The notes below the pieces were generated by a model. It was given only the letters and a program-made list of their open reading frames with translations, searched no databases and was not told the DNA's origin. Of a stretch of 64,000 bases of DNA, positions 43,759 through 53,410 are shown in pieces. Within the stretch, counting starts at the first letter, position 1. Each line of letters begins with the position of its first letter. Source of the stretch: Ga0077527 sp964433345 (GTDB lineage Bacteria; Pseudomonadota; Gammaproteobacteria; Burkholderiales; SG8-41); contig CAYSQJ010000011.1 in NCBI GenBank assembly GCA_964433345.1, forward strand, positions 15,906 through 79,905. The letters are read 5' to 3'. Made by a program: the position numbers and the translations under genes.

Positions 43759-44993
43759 CGGCCCTCCCGCGAATTCAGCCATGCGAGTGCGCCCTGCGCC
43801 GCCGTCTTTCCGGTGGTAAAACACCCGGTCAGCAGATAACCCCCGGTCGGCGCTTCCCAGTCGAGCATTTCCCCGGCGCAGAACACGCCGGGTAGTTTTT
43901 TCAGCATCAGGTGCTCGTCGAGCGTCTCGAGAGGAACGCCGCCGGCACTGCTGATCGCCTCGTCGAGCGGCCGCGGCGCGGTGAGCCTCAGCGGCAGCGC
44001 CTTGATCGTGGCGGCCAGTTTTGCCGGATCGGCCATTTCCTCTGCCGACAGCGCTTCGCGCAGCAGTCCTGCCTTGATGCCTTTGAGTCCGAGCCGGCTT
44101 TGCAGGTGGCTGCTCAGCGAACGCGAGCCACGCGGGTGGCTGACCGCGGCGGCGACGCGCGCTGCGTCGTGGTCGGGCAACAAGTCGAGCAGCAGCGTGA
44201 CGTTGCCTTGCGCCGCGATGCTGTCGCGCAGCGGCGCCGACAGTGCATAGGCCAGGCTGCCTTCGATGCCGTAGTCGCTGACCAGCAATTCGCCCTGGCG
44301 CCGGTGTTGCCCGCCGATGGCATCGCTGAACGAGGCCGTGACGGCTTTTAACGGCTGTCCGGCAAAGCGTTCGCGGAAATGCGGGCTCCACCTGACTTCA
44401 AAGCCGCAGTTCGCCGGTTTCAGCGGCGCGACCGCAATACCGCGGGCTTCCAGCAGCGGCACCCAGGCGCCGTCTGAACCCAGGCGCGCCCAACTGCCGC
44501 CGCCGAGTGCCAGCACCGTGCAGCAGGGACGCGCGGTGATCTCACCCTGCGGCGTCGCAAAGCACAGTTCGCCGCCTTCATTCCAGCCGGTCCAGCGATG
44601 GCGTACATGGATGCGCAGGCCGGCCGCGCGCAGTCGGTGCAGCCAGGCGCGCAGCAGCGGCGCGGCTTTCATCTCCTTCGGAAACACCCGCTGCGAAGTG
44701 CCGACGAAGGTCTCGACGCCAAGGCCGTGGACCCAGTCGCGCAGCTCTGCGGCACCGAATTCCTGCAGCAGGGGTGCAAGCCGGGCTGTGCGCGCGCCGT
44801 AACGGGTCAGGAATTTTTCATGAGGCTCGGCATGGGTGATGTTCAGCCCGCCCTTTCCGGCGAGCAGGAATTTGCGACCGACCGAGGGCATCGTGTCGTA
44901 GAGCTCGACCGCAACGCCGCCCGCGAGCAGTGTTTCCGCGGCCATCAGCCCGGCCGGTCCGCCGCCGATGACGACGGCGGGGCTTACAGCCAC
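43755..44993 (-). CDS. NAD(P)/FAD-dependent oxidoreductase, HI0933/BaiN family
   Basis: 412 residues. N-terminal FAD-binding AVVIGGGPAGLMAAETLLAGG, then FLLAGKGGLNITH (characteristic of the YhiN/HI0933 family), VLALGGGSWARLGSDG, and C-terminal FCAGEMLDWEAPTGGYLLTGCFTTGKTAA. The best start is GTG 44993, ten bases inside corA, because it begins directly at the FAD-binding strand; ATG 45068 would add 25 unrelated residues. Physiological substrate unknown; one family member reduces bile-acid enones. Confidence 0.88.
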   Translation of the reverse strand: MAVSPAVVIGGGPAGLMAAETLLAGGVAVELYDTMPSVGRKFLLAGKGGLNITHAEPHEKFLTRYGARTARLAPLLQEFGAAELRDWVHGLGVETFVGTSQRVFPKEMKAAPLLRAWLHRLRAAGLRIHVRHRWTGWNEGGELCFATPQGEITARPCCTVLALGGGSWARLGSDGAWVPLLEARGIAVAPLKPANCGFEVRWSPHFRERFAGQPLKAVTASFSDAIGGQHRRQGELLVSDYGIEGSLAYALSAPLRDSIAAQGNVTLLLDLLPDHDAARVAAAVSHPRGSRSLSSHLQSRLGLKGIKAGLLREALSAEEMADPAKLAATIKALPLRLTAPRPLDEAISSAGGVPLETLDEHLMLKKLPGVFCAGEMLDWEAPTGGYLLTGCFTTGKTAAQGALAWLNSREGR

Positions 44994-45949
44994 TTGGCCT
45001 TGCGGAAGCGCCAGAACAGGTAGCCGTCGATGACCACCATCGCGATCAGCGACAGCGGGTAACCCCACTGCCAGGCGAGTTCGGGCATGTGCTGGAAATT
45101 CATGCCGTAGATGCCGGCGATCAGCGTCGGCACTGCAACCAGGGCGGCGTAGCCGGCGAGCCGCTTGGTGACCTCGTTCTCCTGCAGCGTGATCAGCGAC
45201 AGGTTGACCGAAATCGCGGTGGTGATCATCTCGCGCGCGGCGTCGATGCTCTGGTTGATGCGTCCGAGATGGTCGGCGACGTCGCGGAAGTAATCGCCGA
45301 GCCCGGCGCAGAGCTGCGGCACCCGGCCGCCGTGCAGCTTGCCGACAGCCTCCTGCAGAGGGGCCGTGGCGTGCTTCAGCGTCACCAGCTTCTGCTTGAG
45401 GTCGTAAAGCGCCTCGATGTTGCCGCGTGGCGAAGTGCCGGCGAAGATCTGGTCCTCGATGGTTTCCAGCCGGGTCTCGATATCGTCGAGGATCGGGAAG
45501 TAGCGGTCGACCACGGCGTCCATCAGCGCATAGAGGATGTAGCCGGTGCCGTACTTCATCAGTTCAGGTTCGCGCTCGCAGCGGGCGCGAACGTCCTGGA
45601 AGTTGCGCTGGCTGCGGCTGCGCACCGAAAGCACGTAGTTGCGGGCAACGAAGATGTTGACCTCCCCGACCTGCAGTTCGTCGCCGTCCGGTTCCAGCAT
45701 GTGCAGCACGAAGAACAGGGAGTCGCCGTATTCCTCCAGCTTCGGGCGCTGGTGGCCGTGGCGGGCGTCTTCCACCGCCAGCGGATGCAGATCGAACTGT
45801 CCTTCCAGTTTTTCGAGTTCGTGGGGCTCGGGGTCACGCACAGCCACCCACAGAATGCCGTCGTTGCGTGCGAGCCAGGTATGGATTTCCTCCTGCGCGA
45901 CATCGGCGACTTTTTTGCCGTCCTTGTAGGCAACACTGTTGACCAGCAT
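44984..45949 (-). CDS. corA: Magnesium/cobalt transporter CorA
   Basis: Pentameric divalent-cation channel. The 321 residues have the acidic cytoplasmic N-domain (HPLAVEDARHGHQRPKLEEYGDSLF), a long stalk helix, and two C-terminal membrane helices with the selectivity motif YGMNFQHMPEL (Gly-Met-Asn) between them. The basic C-terminus FRKAKWL is typical. Separated by 27 bases from leuD. Confidence 0.94.
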   Translation of the reverse strand: MLVNSVAYKDGKKVADVAQEEIHTWLARNDGILWVAVRDPEPHELEKLEGQFDLHPLAVEDARHGHQRPKLEEYGDSLFFVLHMLEPDGDELQVGEVNIFVARNYVLSVRSRSQRNFQDVRARCEREPELMKYGTGYILYALMDAVVDRYFPILDDIETRLETIEDQIFAGTSPRGNIEALYDLKQKLVTLKHATAPLQEAVGKLHGGRVPQLCAGLGDYFRDVADHLGRINQSIDAAREMITTAISVNLSLITLQENEVTKRLAGYAALVAVPTLIAGIYGMNFQHMPELAWQWGYPLSLIAMVVIDGYLFWRFRKAKWL

Positions 45950-45976
45950 GGTGGCTCCGCGATCAGGTGTCCGGGT

Positions 45977-46591
45977 TCAGGCGAGCCAGGGCCGTTCGCC
46001 GTGGTAGCGGGTTTCAAAAGCCTCGATTGCCGGCGTGTTCTCCAGCACGAGGCCGATGTCGTCCAGCCCCTTGAGCAGGCGCTCCTTGTAAACCGGATCG
46101 ATCATGAAGGGATGCGCCGTGCCCTCGGTGTCGGTGACTGTCTGCGCCGGCAGGTCGATCGCCAGCTTAGCGCCGGGTTGCGCCTGCAGCTGGTTGCGCA
46201 GGCCGCGGCAGATCTCCTCGGGCAGCGTCACCGGCAGCATACCGTTCTGCAGCTCGTTGGCGTAGTGGATGTCGCCGAAGGAGGGCGCGATTACCGCGCG
46301 GATGCCGTAGTCGAGCAGGGCGTAGACCGCACCCTCGCGCGAGGATCCGCAGCCGAAGTTGGCGCCGGCGACGAGGATGCCGGCCTTGCGGTAAGCGGGA
46401 CGGTGGAGCACGAAGTCCGGGTTTTCGCGACCTTCGTTGTCGAAACGCATGTCGTGGAAGAGATAGGGGTCGTAACCGGCCTTGTCGTTGCGCAGCTTGC
46501 GCAGGAAGCGCACCGGGATGATGCGGTCGGTGTCGATGTTCGCCATGTCGATCGGCGCAGCGACGGCGGTCAGTGTGGTGAAGGGCTTCAT
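45977..46591 (-). CDS. leuD: 3-isopropylmalate dehydratase small subunit
   Basis: Swivelling domain of isopropylmalate isomerase in leucine synthesis. The 204 residues contain ANIDTDRIIPVRFL, GANFGCGSSREGAVYALLDYGIRAVIAPSFGDI and KERLLKGLDDIGL. Follows leuC by one base. leuB is not in the window. Confidence 0.96.
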   Translation of the reverse strand: MKPFTTLTAVAAPIDMANIDTDRIIPVRFLRKLRNDKAGYDPYLFHDMRFDNEGRENPDFVLHRPAYRKAGILVAGANFGCGSSREGAVYALLDYGIRAVIAPSFGDIHYANELQNGMLPVTLPEEICRGLRNQLQAQPGAKLAIDLPAQTVTDTEGTAHPFMIDPVYKERLLKGLDDIGLVLENTPAIEAFETRYHGERPWLA

Positions 46592-46592
46592 T

Positions 46593-47999
46593 TCAGGCTC
46601 CCGTCAGTGTGCGGACGTCGGTGACGCGGCCGGTGACCATCGCCGCGGCAGCCATTGCCGGGCTCATCAGGTGGGTGCGTGCACCCTTGCCCTGGCGTCC
46701 CTCGAAGTTGCGGTTCGAAGTCGAGGCGCAGCGCAGACCCGGCGGCACCTTGTCGCCGTTCATCGCCGCGCAGCTCGAGCAGCCGGAGGCGCGCCACTCG
46801 ACGCCGGCATCGAGGAATATGCGGTGCAGGCCTTCGGCCTCCGCCTGTGCCTTCAGCGCGGTGGAACCCGGCGAGATCCAGGCCGGGATCATCGACTTGC
46901 GGCCTTTCAGCACCGCGGCGGCGGCGCGCAAGTCCTCGATGCGGCCGTTGGTGCAGCTGCCGATGAAGGCGCGGTCGATGCGGATGTCGGTCAGCGCCAT
47001 GCCGGGCTTGAGGTCCATATAGGCCAGCGCCTGCAGGGCGTGTGCCCGCTTGTCCGCATCGCCCAGCGATTGTGGATCGGGGATATGGCCGGAGACCGGC
47101 AGGGCTTCCTCGGGACTGGTGCCCCAGGTCAGCATCGGCTCCAGTGCAGTGCCGTCGAGCGTCACCTCGCGGTCGAAACGCGCACCGTCGTCGCCGGGCA
47201 GCGCGCGCCATTGCGCCAGCGCACGTTCCCAGTCGGCACCTTTCGGCGCGTATTCGCGGCCGTGCAGGTAGTCGTAGACGGTGTCGTCGGGCGCGATCAT
47301 GCCGGCGCGGCCGCCGGCCTCGATCGCCATGTTGCAGACCGTCAGCCGGCCCTCGATGCTCAGGCCGCGGATTGCCGGTCCCGCAAACTCGATGACATGG
47401 CCGGTGGCTCCGGCAGCGCCGATTTTGGCGATGATCGCCAGCACCACGTCCTTGCCGGTGATGCCGGGGCCGAGCCGGCCATTGACCGTCACGCGCAGGG
47501 TTTTCGGCTTTTTCAGCCACAGGCACTGCGTGGCGAGGATCTGCTTCAGCTGCGAGGCGCCGGTACCGAAGGCATAGGCACCGAGCGCGCCATGCGTCGA
47601 GGTGTGGGAATCACCGCAGGTAATGGTCAGTCCCGGCTGCGTGATGCCGAGCTCGGGACCGATGACGTGGACGATGCCCTGGCGCGCATCGTCCATGCCG
47701 AAATGCGTGATGCCGTTGACGCGGCTGTTCTCCTCCAGCAGCTGGATCATGTGCCGCGCATCGGCGTCTTCGGTGGCATCGAGGCCGCGCTCGCGGCCGA
47801 CGGTCGGCACGTAGTGGTCCGCGACCGCAAAGTTCTGCCGCGGCTTGCGCACCTTGCGGCCTTCCTTGGCCAGCGCGCCGAAGGCGTGAAAGGAGCCTTC
47901 GTGCACGAAGTTGCGGTCGATGTGCAGCAGGGTGTCGCCGCCCGGCTTCTCCAGTATCACGTGGCTGTTCCAGATTTTCTCGAACATCGTCAATGCCAT
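46593..47999 (-). CDS. leuC: 3-isopropylmalate dehydratase large subunit
   Basis: Aconitase-family 4Fe-4S enzyme that isomerises isopropylmalate. 468 residues. Cluster cysteines are in FIGSCTNGRIED and SGCSSCAAMN; also ITCGDSHTSTHGALGA and STSNRNFEGRQG. ATG 47999 gives the usual start MALTMFEKIWNSHV; the open frame further upstream is the end of ggt. Begins only one base after the ggt stop, an unusual neighbour for leuCD. Confidence 0.96.
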   Translation of the reverse strand: MALTMFEKIWNSHVILEKPGGDTLLHIDRNFVHEGSFHAFGALAKEGRKVRKPRQNFAVADHYVPTVGRERGLDATEDADARHMIQLLEENSRVNGITHFGMDDARQGIVHVIGPELGITQPGLTITCGDSHTSTHGALGAYAFGTGASQLKQILATQCLWLKKPKTLRVTVNGRLGPGITGKDVVLAIIAKIGAAGATGHVIEFAGPAIRGLSIEGRLTVCNMAIEAGGRAGMIAPDDTVYDYLHGREYAPKGADWERALAQWRALPGDDGARFDREVTLDGTALEPMLTWGTSPEEALPVSGHIPDPQSLGDADKRAHALQALAYMDLKPGMALTDIRIDRAFIGSCTNGRIEDLRAAAAVLKGRKSMIPAWISPGSTALKAQAEAEGLHRIFLDAGVEWRASGCSSCAAMNGDKVPPGLRCASTSNRNFEGRQGKGARTHLMSPAMAAAAMVTGRVTDVRTLTGA

Positions 48000-48000
48000 T

Positions 48001-49761
48001 TCAGCGTCCTTTCGCAATGCCTTCACGGCGCGGGTCCGCGCCGCCCTGCCAACCCCGGCCTGCACGCATGATGCCGTGCAGGCCGCTCGTCATGTCCACC
48101 AGCTGCACCTCGTGCCCCATCGCCTGCAGCGGCTTTTCCATCCCTTCAAATGCGGTGCCGCGCTCGATCTCGGTAGGACCGTTGCGGCTGCCTGCATTCG
48201 GCAGGGCAATGGCGGACTGGATGTCCATGTTCCAGTCCAGTGTCGCGATCAGTGTTTTCGCGACGTAATTGATGATCCGGCTGCCACCCGGCGAGCCTAC
48301 CACCAGGTGCAGGTCGCCATTCTTGCGGAATACCAGCGTTGGCGCCATGGAACTGCGCGGGCGCTTGCCCGGCGCAACGGCATTGGCCACCGTGCGGCCA
48401 TCCTGCTGCGGATTGAAATTGAAATCGGTGAGCTGGTTGTTGAGCAGGAATCCGCGCACCATCAGGCGGCTGCCGAAGAAGTTCTCGATCGTTGTCGTCA
48501 GCGACACCGCATTGCCATCCGCATCGACAATGGCGACATGGCTGGTGCCGGCGACCTCCTCAAGTGTGTCGTCGGCATGGGCAAGCCGCGCCCCCGGCGG
48601 CGTCCCGGCTTCAGCGATGCCCATCGAGCGCTGTTCCGAGATCAGCTGCGCCCGGCCGGCGAGGTACGCGGGGTCGAGCAGGCCAGCGACCGGAATCTCG
48701 ACGTAGCGGTCATCGGCCACCCAGAGATTGCGGTCGGCGTAGGCGAGGCGCCCGGCTTCGGCGAGCAGGTGAACGGCCTGCACCGACTCCGGCTTCACCG
48801 CCGACAGGTCACGGTGCGACAGCATGCCCAGCATCTGCAACACGGCAATGCCCCCCGAGGACGAGGGCGGCATGCCGCAGACACGATACGCGCGGTACTG
48901 TGCGCACAGGGGATCGACCTCGCGTACCTGGTAGCCGGCGAGATCACCGAGATCGAGCACCCCGGGGTTGGCCGCATGGCCGCGCACGGCCGCGACAATG
49001 TCGCGTGCGATGTCGCCGTGATAAAACGCGTCCGCGCCGCCGCTCTGAAGCGCGCGCAGCGTTTCCGCGAGTTCAGGGTTGCGCAGCATTGTGCCCGCCG
49101 CTTTCGGCCTGCCGTCGGCATCCAGGAAATGATCACGTGCCGCTGCTTCTCCGGCGATAGACTTGTCGCGCAGCAGCAGTGCATGCACGCGCCGGGACAG
49201 CGGATAACCGTTTTCGGCGAGGGCAATCGCCGGCTCAAACAGCCGGGCCCACGGCAGTTTTCCGTGCTTGCGGTGCGCCAGCTCCAGCAGGCGGGCCACG
49301 CCCGGTGTGCCGACGGCGCGTCCGCCGGTTACCGCGTCGCGGAAGCGCATCGCCTTGCCGTCGCGCATGAACAGCCCGGCGGTGGCCGCAGCCGGAGCGG
49401 TTTCCCGGCCGTCGTAGGCGCGGATCTCGCGGCGCCCGGCGTCGTAATACATCAGGAATGCGCCGCCGCCAAGGCCCGATGCATGGGGTTCGACCAGGTT
49501 CAGCAACAGCTGCACCGCGATCATGGCATCGACCGCGCTGCCGCCGGCGTCCAGGATATTCAGACCGGCTTCCACCGCCAGGGGATGCGCGGCCGCGACC
49601 ATGTGACGCTCGGCATGGGCGAGCGCCTTGTCCACACTCCCGGTGGACGGCTCGGGCTGCGCCGGCCGGTCGGTCTGTGCCTGCAGTGGCAGGCATATTG
49701 CGGCCCACAGCAGGGCGACGAAGCCGAGCCGGGCGAGGCAATGCGTGGTCTGGCCCATCAA
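48001..49761 (-). CDS. ggt: Gamma-glutamyltransferase
   Basis: Periplasmic Ntn-hydrolase that cleaves glutathione and other gamma-glutamyl compounds. 586 residues, signal peptide to about 28 (CLPLQAQ). The autoprocessing site and nucleophile is Thr406 in VAGTSHVAIVDADGNAVS; the small subunit retains TTTIENFFGSRLMV, RPRSSMAPTLVF and VGSPGGSRIINYV. The lid segment is short. Lies between a PEP-mutase-family lyase and leuCD on one strand with gaps of one to seven bases, so all may be co-transcribed. Confidence 0.94.
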   Translation of the reverse strand: MMGQTTHCLARLGFVALLWAAICLPLQAQTDRPAQPEPSTGSVDKALAHAERHMVAAAHPLAVEAGLNILDAGGSAVDAMIAVQLLLNLVEPHASGLGGGAFLMYYDAGRREIRAYDGRETAPAAATAGLFMRDGKAMRFRDAVTGGRAVGTPGVARLLELAHRKHGKLPWARLFEPAIALAENGYPLSRRVHALLLRDKSIAGEAAARDHFLDADGRPKAAGTMLRNPELAETLRALQSGGADAFYHGDIARDIVAAVRGHAANPGVLDLGDLAGYQVREVDPLCAQYRAYRVCGMPPSSSGGIAVLQMLGMLSHRDLSAVKPESVQAVHLLAEAGRLAYADRNLWVADDRYVEIPVAGLLDPAYLAGRAQLISEQRSMGIAEAGTPPGARLAHADDTLEEVAGTSHVAIVDADGNAVSLTTTIENFFGSRLMVRGFLLNNQLTDFNFNPQQDGRTVANAVAPGKRPRSSMAPTLVFRKNGDLHLVVGSPGGSRIINYVAKTLIATLDWNMDIQSAIALPNAGSRNGPTEIERGTAFEGMEKPLQAMGHEVQLVDMTSGLHGIMRAGRGWQGGADPRREGIAKGR

Positions 49762-49768
49762 GGGAACT

Positions 49769-50674
49769 TCAGAGTCCGGCGCGCTGGTCTTCGGGCAGGC
49801 CGTAGAGGTTTTCCAGTTCCTGGATTTCGGGCAGGCCGGCGATGTCGGTGAACTGCTTGAAGTTCGCCACCTTGTCGCGCATGTGGGCGATGGAGCCGGT
49901 CTTTTTCAGTTCGCGCAGCAGGTTCTGCATGGCAGGGATCGCCGCCAGCATGACCCAGTTCGGGTAGATCGCGATCTTGAAGCCCAGCCTGCCCAGTTCG
50001 TCGGCCGGCAGATCCGGCGTCTTGCCGCTGGAGGCCATGTTGTAGAGCAGCGGCACGCCCTGGAAACGCTTGGAGACGATTTCGACCTGCTCGCGTCCCA
50101 CCGGCGCCTCGATGAACAGCACGTCGGCGCCGGCCTCGCGATAGCGTTCGCCGCGTTCCAGTGCCGCGTCCATGCCTTCAACAGCGATGGCATCGGTGCG
50201 GGTGATGATGATGAAATCATCGTCGCGCCGGGCATCGCAGGCGGCCTTGATTTTGGCCACCATTTCCGCGGTCGGAATCACGCGCTTGCCGGCGAGATGG
50301 CCGCAACGCTTGGGCCAGGCCTGGTCCTCCAGATGCACGCCGGCGACGCCCGCTTTCTCGTAGTCGCGGATCGTGCGCCGGGTGTTGATCGGGTTGCCGT
50401 AGCCGGTGTCGGCGTCGGCGATCACCGGCAGGCCGGAGGCGTCGGCGATGCGGCCGGCGTTGTCGATCATCTCGGTCGCCGTCAGCAGGCCGACATCGGG
50501 CATGCCGAGCCGGGTCAGGCTGGTACCGAAGCCGGTCATGTAGACCGCTTCGAAGCCCTCCATTTTCACCATGCGCGCGGCGAAGGCGTCGGCGACGCCG
50601 GGGACGACCAGGCAGCCGGGGCGCGCGAGGAGCGCGCGCATGCGGGTGGTCAGACGTTCATTGCTCTTGGCCAT
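49769..50674 (-). CDS. Isocitrate lyase / PEP mutase family enzyme
   Basis: TIM-barrel C-C lyase that cleaves a 2-hydroxy- or 2-methyl-malate-like acid. 301 residues. Metal site in VIADADTGYGNP (88-90), catalytic loop with Cys124 in KRCGHLAGK, close to the KKCGH of isocitrate and methylisocitrate lyases, so a lyase rather than a mutase. IITRTDA and FIEAP also fit. Candidates include 2-methylisocitrate or 2,3-dimethylmalate lyase. A Bug receptor lies 12 bases upstream and ggt seven bases downstream. Confidence 0.88.
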   Translation of the reverse strand: MAKSNERLTTRMRALLARPGCLVVPGVADAFAARMVKMEGFEAVYMTGFGTSLTRLGMPDVGLLTATEMIDNAGRIADASGLPVIADADTGYGNPINTRRTIRDYEKAGVAGVHLEDQAWPKRCGHLAGKRVIPTAEMVAKIKAACDARRDDDFIIITRTDAIAVEGMDAALERGERYREAGADVLFIEAPVGREQVEIVSKRFQGVPLLYNMASSGKTPDLPADELGRLGFKIAIYPNWVMLAAIPAMQNLLRELKKTGSIAHMRDKVANFKQFTDIAGLPEIQELENLYGLPEDQRAGL

Positions 50675-50686
50675 CAGGATTTCCAG

Positions 50687-51649
50687 TCATTCAAATTTCA
50701 GGTTGAGTTTCTTTACCAGCACCTGCCACTGCTGCAGCTCGTCGCGGATGCGCCTGCTGAATTCCTCGGGCGAGCTTGCGCCGGGGTTGGCACCCAGCCC
50801 GCGGAAACGCTCGGCCACGGCCGGGTTGTCCATCGCCTTGCGCACCGCGGCGTTGAGTTTTGTGACCACCGGTTTCGGCGTGCCCGCAGGCGCGAGCAGA
50901 CCGAGCAGGGTCGAGGCCTGGTAGCCCTTGTAGCCGAGTTCATCCAGCGTCGGCACCTGCGGCAACGCCGCTGCTCGCTGCGCGGTGGTCACTGCCAGCA
51001 CCCTCAGCCGGCCGTCCTTGACGTAGCCGATGGATGCAGCGAGCTGGTCGACCATGGTTTCAACCTGTCCGCCGAGCAGTTCCGACAATGCCGGGCCGCT
51101 ACCCTTGTACGGCACATGGAGCAATCTAACGCCGGCCATGCTTGCAAACAGTTCTATCGCGAAGTGGTTGGTGGTTCCGGCGCCGGCGGAAGCGATGGTC
51201 AGCTTGCCGGGGCGCGATTTCGCGGTGGCGACGAGATCGGCTATCGACTGGATGCCGGACCTGGGGCTGGCCAGCACCACCAGCGGCACCGCCTGCACCG
51301 TGGAGACCGGCGCAAAATCCTTCAGCGAGTCGTAGGGCAGTTTCTTGAAAATCACCGGGTTCACCGACAGCGGCCCGCTGGAACCGACCAGCAGGGTGTG
51401 GCCATCAGCCGTGGATTTTGCGACCAGCGCAGCGCCGAGGTTGCCGCCGCCACCGGGCCTGTTGTCTACGACCACCGTTTGTGCCAGTGCCTCGGTGAGG
51501 TACGGCGCGATGATACGGGCGGAGATGTCGACATTTCCGCCCGGCGCATAGGGCACAACCATGCGGATCGGGCGTGACGGAAAAGGTTCTGCGGCGAACG
51601 AAGGCCATGTCAGTGCCGCAAGTGCCAGCAGGGCAACGGGTTTGTTCAT
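50687..51649 (-). CDS. Bug-family (TctC) periplasmic solute-binding protein 4
   Basis: 320 residues with signal peptide (MNKPVALLALAALTWPSFAAE). Hallmarks: IRMVVPYAPGGNVDISARII, VVVDNRPGGGGNLGAAL, LLHVPYKGSGPALSELLGGQ, LRVLAVTTAQRAAALPQVPT. Upstream gene of the run Bug / lyase / ggt / leuCD, so it may bind the substrate of the lyase. Confidence 0.92.
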   Translation of the reverse strand: MNKPVALLALAALTWPSFAAEPFPSRPIRMVVPYAPGGNVDISARIIAPYLTEALAQTVVVDNRPGGGGNLGAALVAKSTADGHTLLVGSSGPLSVNPVIFKKLPYDSLKDFAPVSTVQAVPLVVLASPRSGIQSIADLVATAKSRPGKLTIASAGAGTTNHFAIELFASMAGVRLLHVPYKGSGPALSELLGGQVETMVDQLAASIGYVKDGRLRVLAVTTAQRAAALPQVPTLDELGYKGYQASTLLGLLAPAGTPKPVVTKLNAAVRKAMDNPAVAERFRGLGANPGASSPEEFSRRIRDELQQWQVLVKKLNLKFE

Positions 51650-51767
51650 CTGCTGAGGTCCTCTCGATGGCGGCGCTGGCGGTTGCTGCGCCTGTTATTC
51701 TGGCCGGAGTGGAGCCGGTGCCGTGAAACCGGCTCCATTTTATCGCGGTTCCCCTTGCCCCGGGCCT

Positions 51768-52319
51768 TCAGAAGGTGCTGCAGTCCCAGCGGCCGTCGGC
51801 TGTACGGCTCAGCAGCAAGGGCAGGCTGTTGGCAACCGGAGCCTCCTGGGGCGGCAGATCGATCCAGGCGGCGAGTACCCGGAAGGTGCCGGAGTGCGCG
51901 ACGATCAGCGGCATGCGGCTCGCACCGATTTTCTGCAGTCCTTTCAGGGTGCGTGCGCGGAAGGCGTCGGGGCTTTCGCCGCCGGGCGGAGTCGCCTCGC
52001 GCACGCGCAGTGCCCGCGGCTGACCCTCAAGCGTGCCCCAGTTGCGCTCTGCGAGCTCAGCCACGATGACCGGCTCGATGCCCAGCACCTCGGCGACGCA
52101 GCGCGCCGTGTCGCGCGCGCGCCGCAGGGGACTGCACCAGATGGCGTCGATGTTGCCGGCTGCCAAGCGCGCTGCCGCAGCCCGCGCCTGCGCCAGCCCC
52201 CGCGCGTTGAGCGGGACATCGCTGGCTCCGGCGACCAGGGCGAGGCGGTTGTGTTCGGTTTCACCGTGCCGCAGAAAGCAGAAGGGTCCGCCGAGCAGCG
52301 GCGCAGCGCCGGTTTTCAC
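51768..52319 (-). CDS. Histidine phosphatase family protein
   Basis: Phosphohistidine-type phosphatase of the phosphoglycerate-mutase fold. 183 residues from GTG 52319. Motif FCFLRHGETEHNR with the nucleophile His, GLAQARAAA, WCSPLRRARDTA, NWGTLEG and the late IVAHSGTFRVL. GTG 52319 overlaps the TGA of the metallo-hydrolase (GTGA), a typical coupling; the longer open frame has an atypical N-terminus. Substrate not determinable. Confidence 0.85.
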   Translation of the reverse strand: MKTGAAPLLGGPFCFLRHGETEHNRLALVAGASDVPLNARGLAQARAAAARLAAGNIDAIWCSPLRRARDTARCVAEVLGIEPVIVAELAERNWGTLEGQPRALRVREATPPGGESPDAFRARTLKGLQKIGASRMPLIVAHSGTFRVLAAWIDLPPQEAPVANSLPLLLSRTADGRWDCSTF

Positions 52320-53407
52320 AACTCGACAGGCCCCGCAGTGACCACCCGGGCCGGGGCAAACGCGCACTGCCAGGCTGCAAGATATTGTGCGTCGCCGAAA
52401 GCCGGCAACACACAGCGGGCGCCTGCCGCTTTTGCCAGCGCTGCGTTGTCCGACAGCCGTGGATGCACATTCCAGCGCCGGTAGCGGGCACGGCCGCTGC
52501 GGGTCAGCCGCTCGGCCGGCGTATCCGGCGGCAGGTAGCCGGTGAACACGATGGCAGGCGTCTCGCGATTCTCCCAGCGCGCAAGCAGCTCCGCAGCATC
52601 GCCCGCGGTACCGTCGGCGCGGCTCGCCAGCGTGATGCCCCCGGGTTCACCGGAGGCCGGGGCAGTTTCAGCGGTGTGCGACAGCTCCGACGCCACGCCG
52701 GGACGGAGACAGGCCGCATCGCTCGTTGCCAGCCGTTGCAGGGCCTTGCGGATGCGCCCGTCGATGTGCGGCAGCGGATGGCCGCTGCGCAGCAGGTGGA
52801 GGGCAATCTCGGGACCGCGGCCGTTCTCGGGAACGGGCAGCAGCAGGCCCTCCGGGGCGGCGAAAGATTCCGCCAGCGCTTCCTGGCATTGCGCAAGTGA
52901 CAGGTCATAGTCGCCGTAAGAGGCATCGAGGATCAGCGTTCCTGCAGGCGGCGGCAGGTCGTGGGCATAGAGCGCGGATTCAACCGAGTTGTCGCCCATG
53001 TAGAGCAGGCCATTGCCCAGCGCGAGGTGCAGCCAGATGCCGCCGGGTGCGTGGCCCGAGCGCCCTGTGGTGACGCGCAGGCCCAGCACCTCGGTGCTGC
53101 CACTCAGCGGCAGCGACCGCGCAGCGATATGGGAAGGCAGGCTGCGGGCGACGATGTCGGTCGCGTATACCGGCGGGTTGCCGACCTGCGGCAGCAGTTT
53201 CAGGCCGCCGGCATGGTCGGCATGTCCGTGCGACAGCAGCAGGGCATCGACATGGCCGACCTTGCTGACGTCGGGCCACAGACCGGGCTGCGGCCCGTAG
53301 CCGAGGTCGAGCATCAGCCGCAGGCCACCGGCTTCGACGACAAAGCAGGCCGGACCCTTGCGCCCGCAGCCTGACACGGGGAGCAGTGCGGCTCTGGCGG
53401 ACATCAC
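52316..53407 (-). CDS. Metallo-beta-lactamase-fold hydrolase
   Basis: 363 residues with the metal motif His60-x-His62-x-Asp64-His65 in LLSHGHADHAGGLK, a second His in GRSGHAPGGI and the Asp of LYMGDNS. A helical insert follows, then a late FTGYLPPDTPAERL, which recalls beta-CASP RNase-like or exonuclease proteins, but the typical beta-CASP histidine motif is not clear. Between mgtC (three bases upstream) and the phosphatase (four-base overlap) in one operon. Confidence 0.8.
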   Translation of the reverse strand: MMSARAALLPVSGCGRKGPACFVVEAGGLRLMLDLGYGPQPGLWPDVSKVGHVDALLLSHGHADHAGGLKLLPQVGNPPVYATDIVARSLPSHIAARSLPLSGSTEVLGLRVTTGRSGHAPGGIWLHLALGNGLLYMGDNSVESALYAHDLPPPAGTLILDASYGDYDLSLAQCQEALAESFAAPEGLLLPVPENGRGPEIALHLLRSGHPLPHIDGRIRKALQRLATSDAACLRPGVASELSHTAETAPASGEPGGITLASRADGTAGDAAELLARWENRETPAIVFTGYLPPDTPAERLTRSGRARYRRWNVHPRLSDNAALAKAAGARCVLPAFGDAQYLAAWQCAFAPARVVTAGPVEL

Positions 53408-53410
53408 GCT

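Noticed and set aside
42103..44391. 762-codon minus-strand frame over dapE and the deaminase
   Set aside because: Covers two well-defined plus-strand genes and part of the flavoprotein; no domain of its own.
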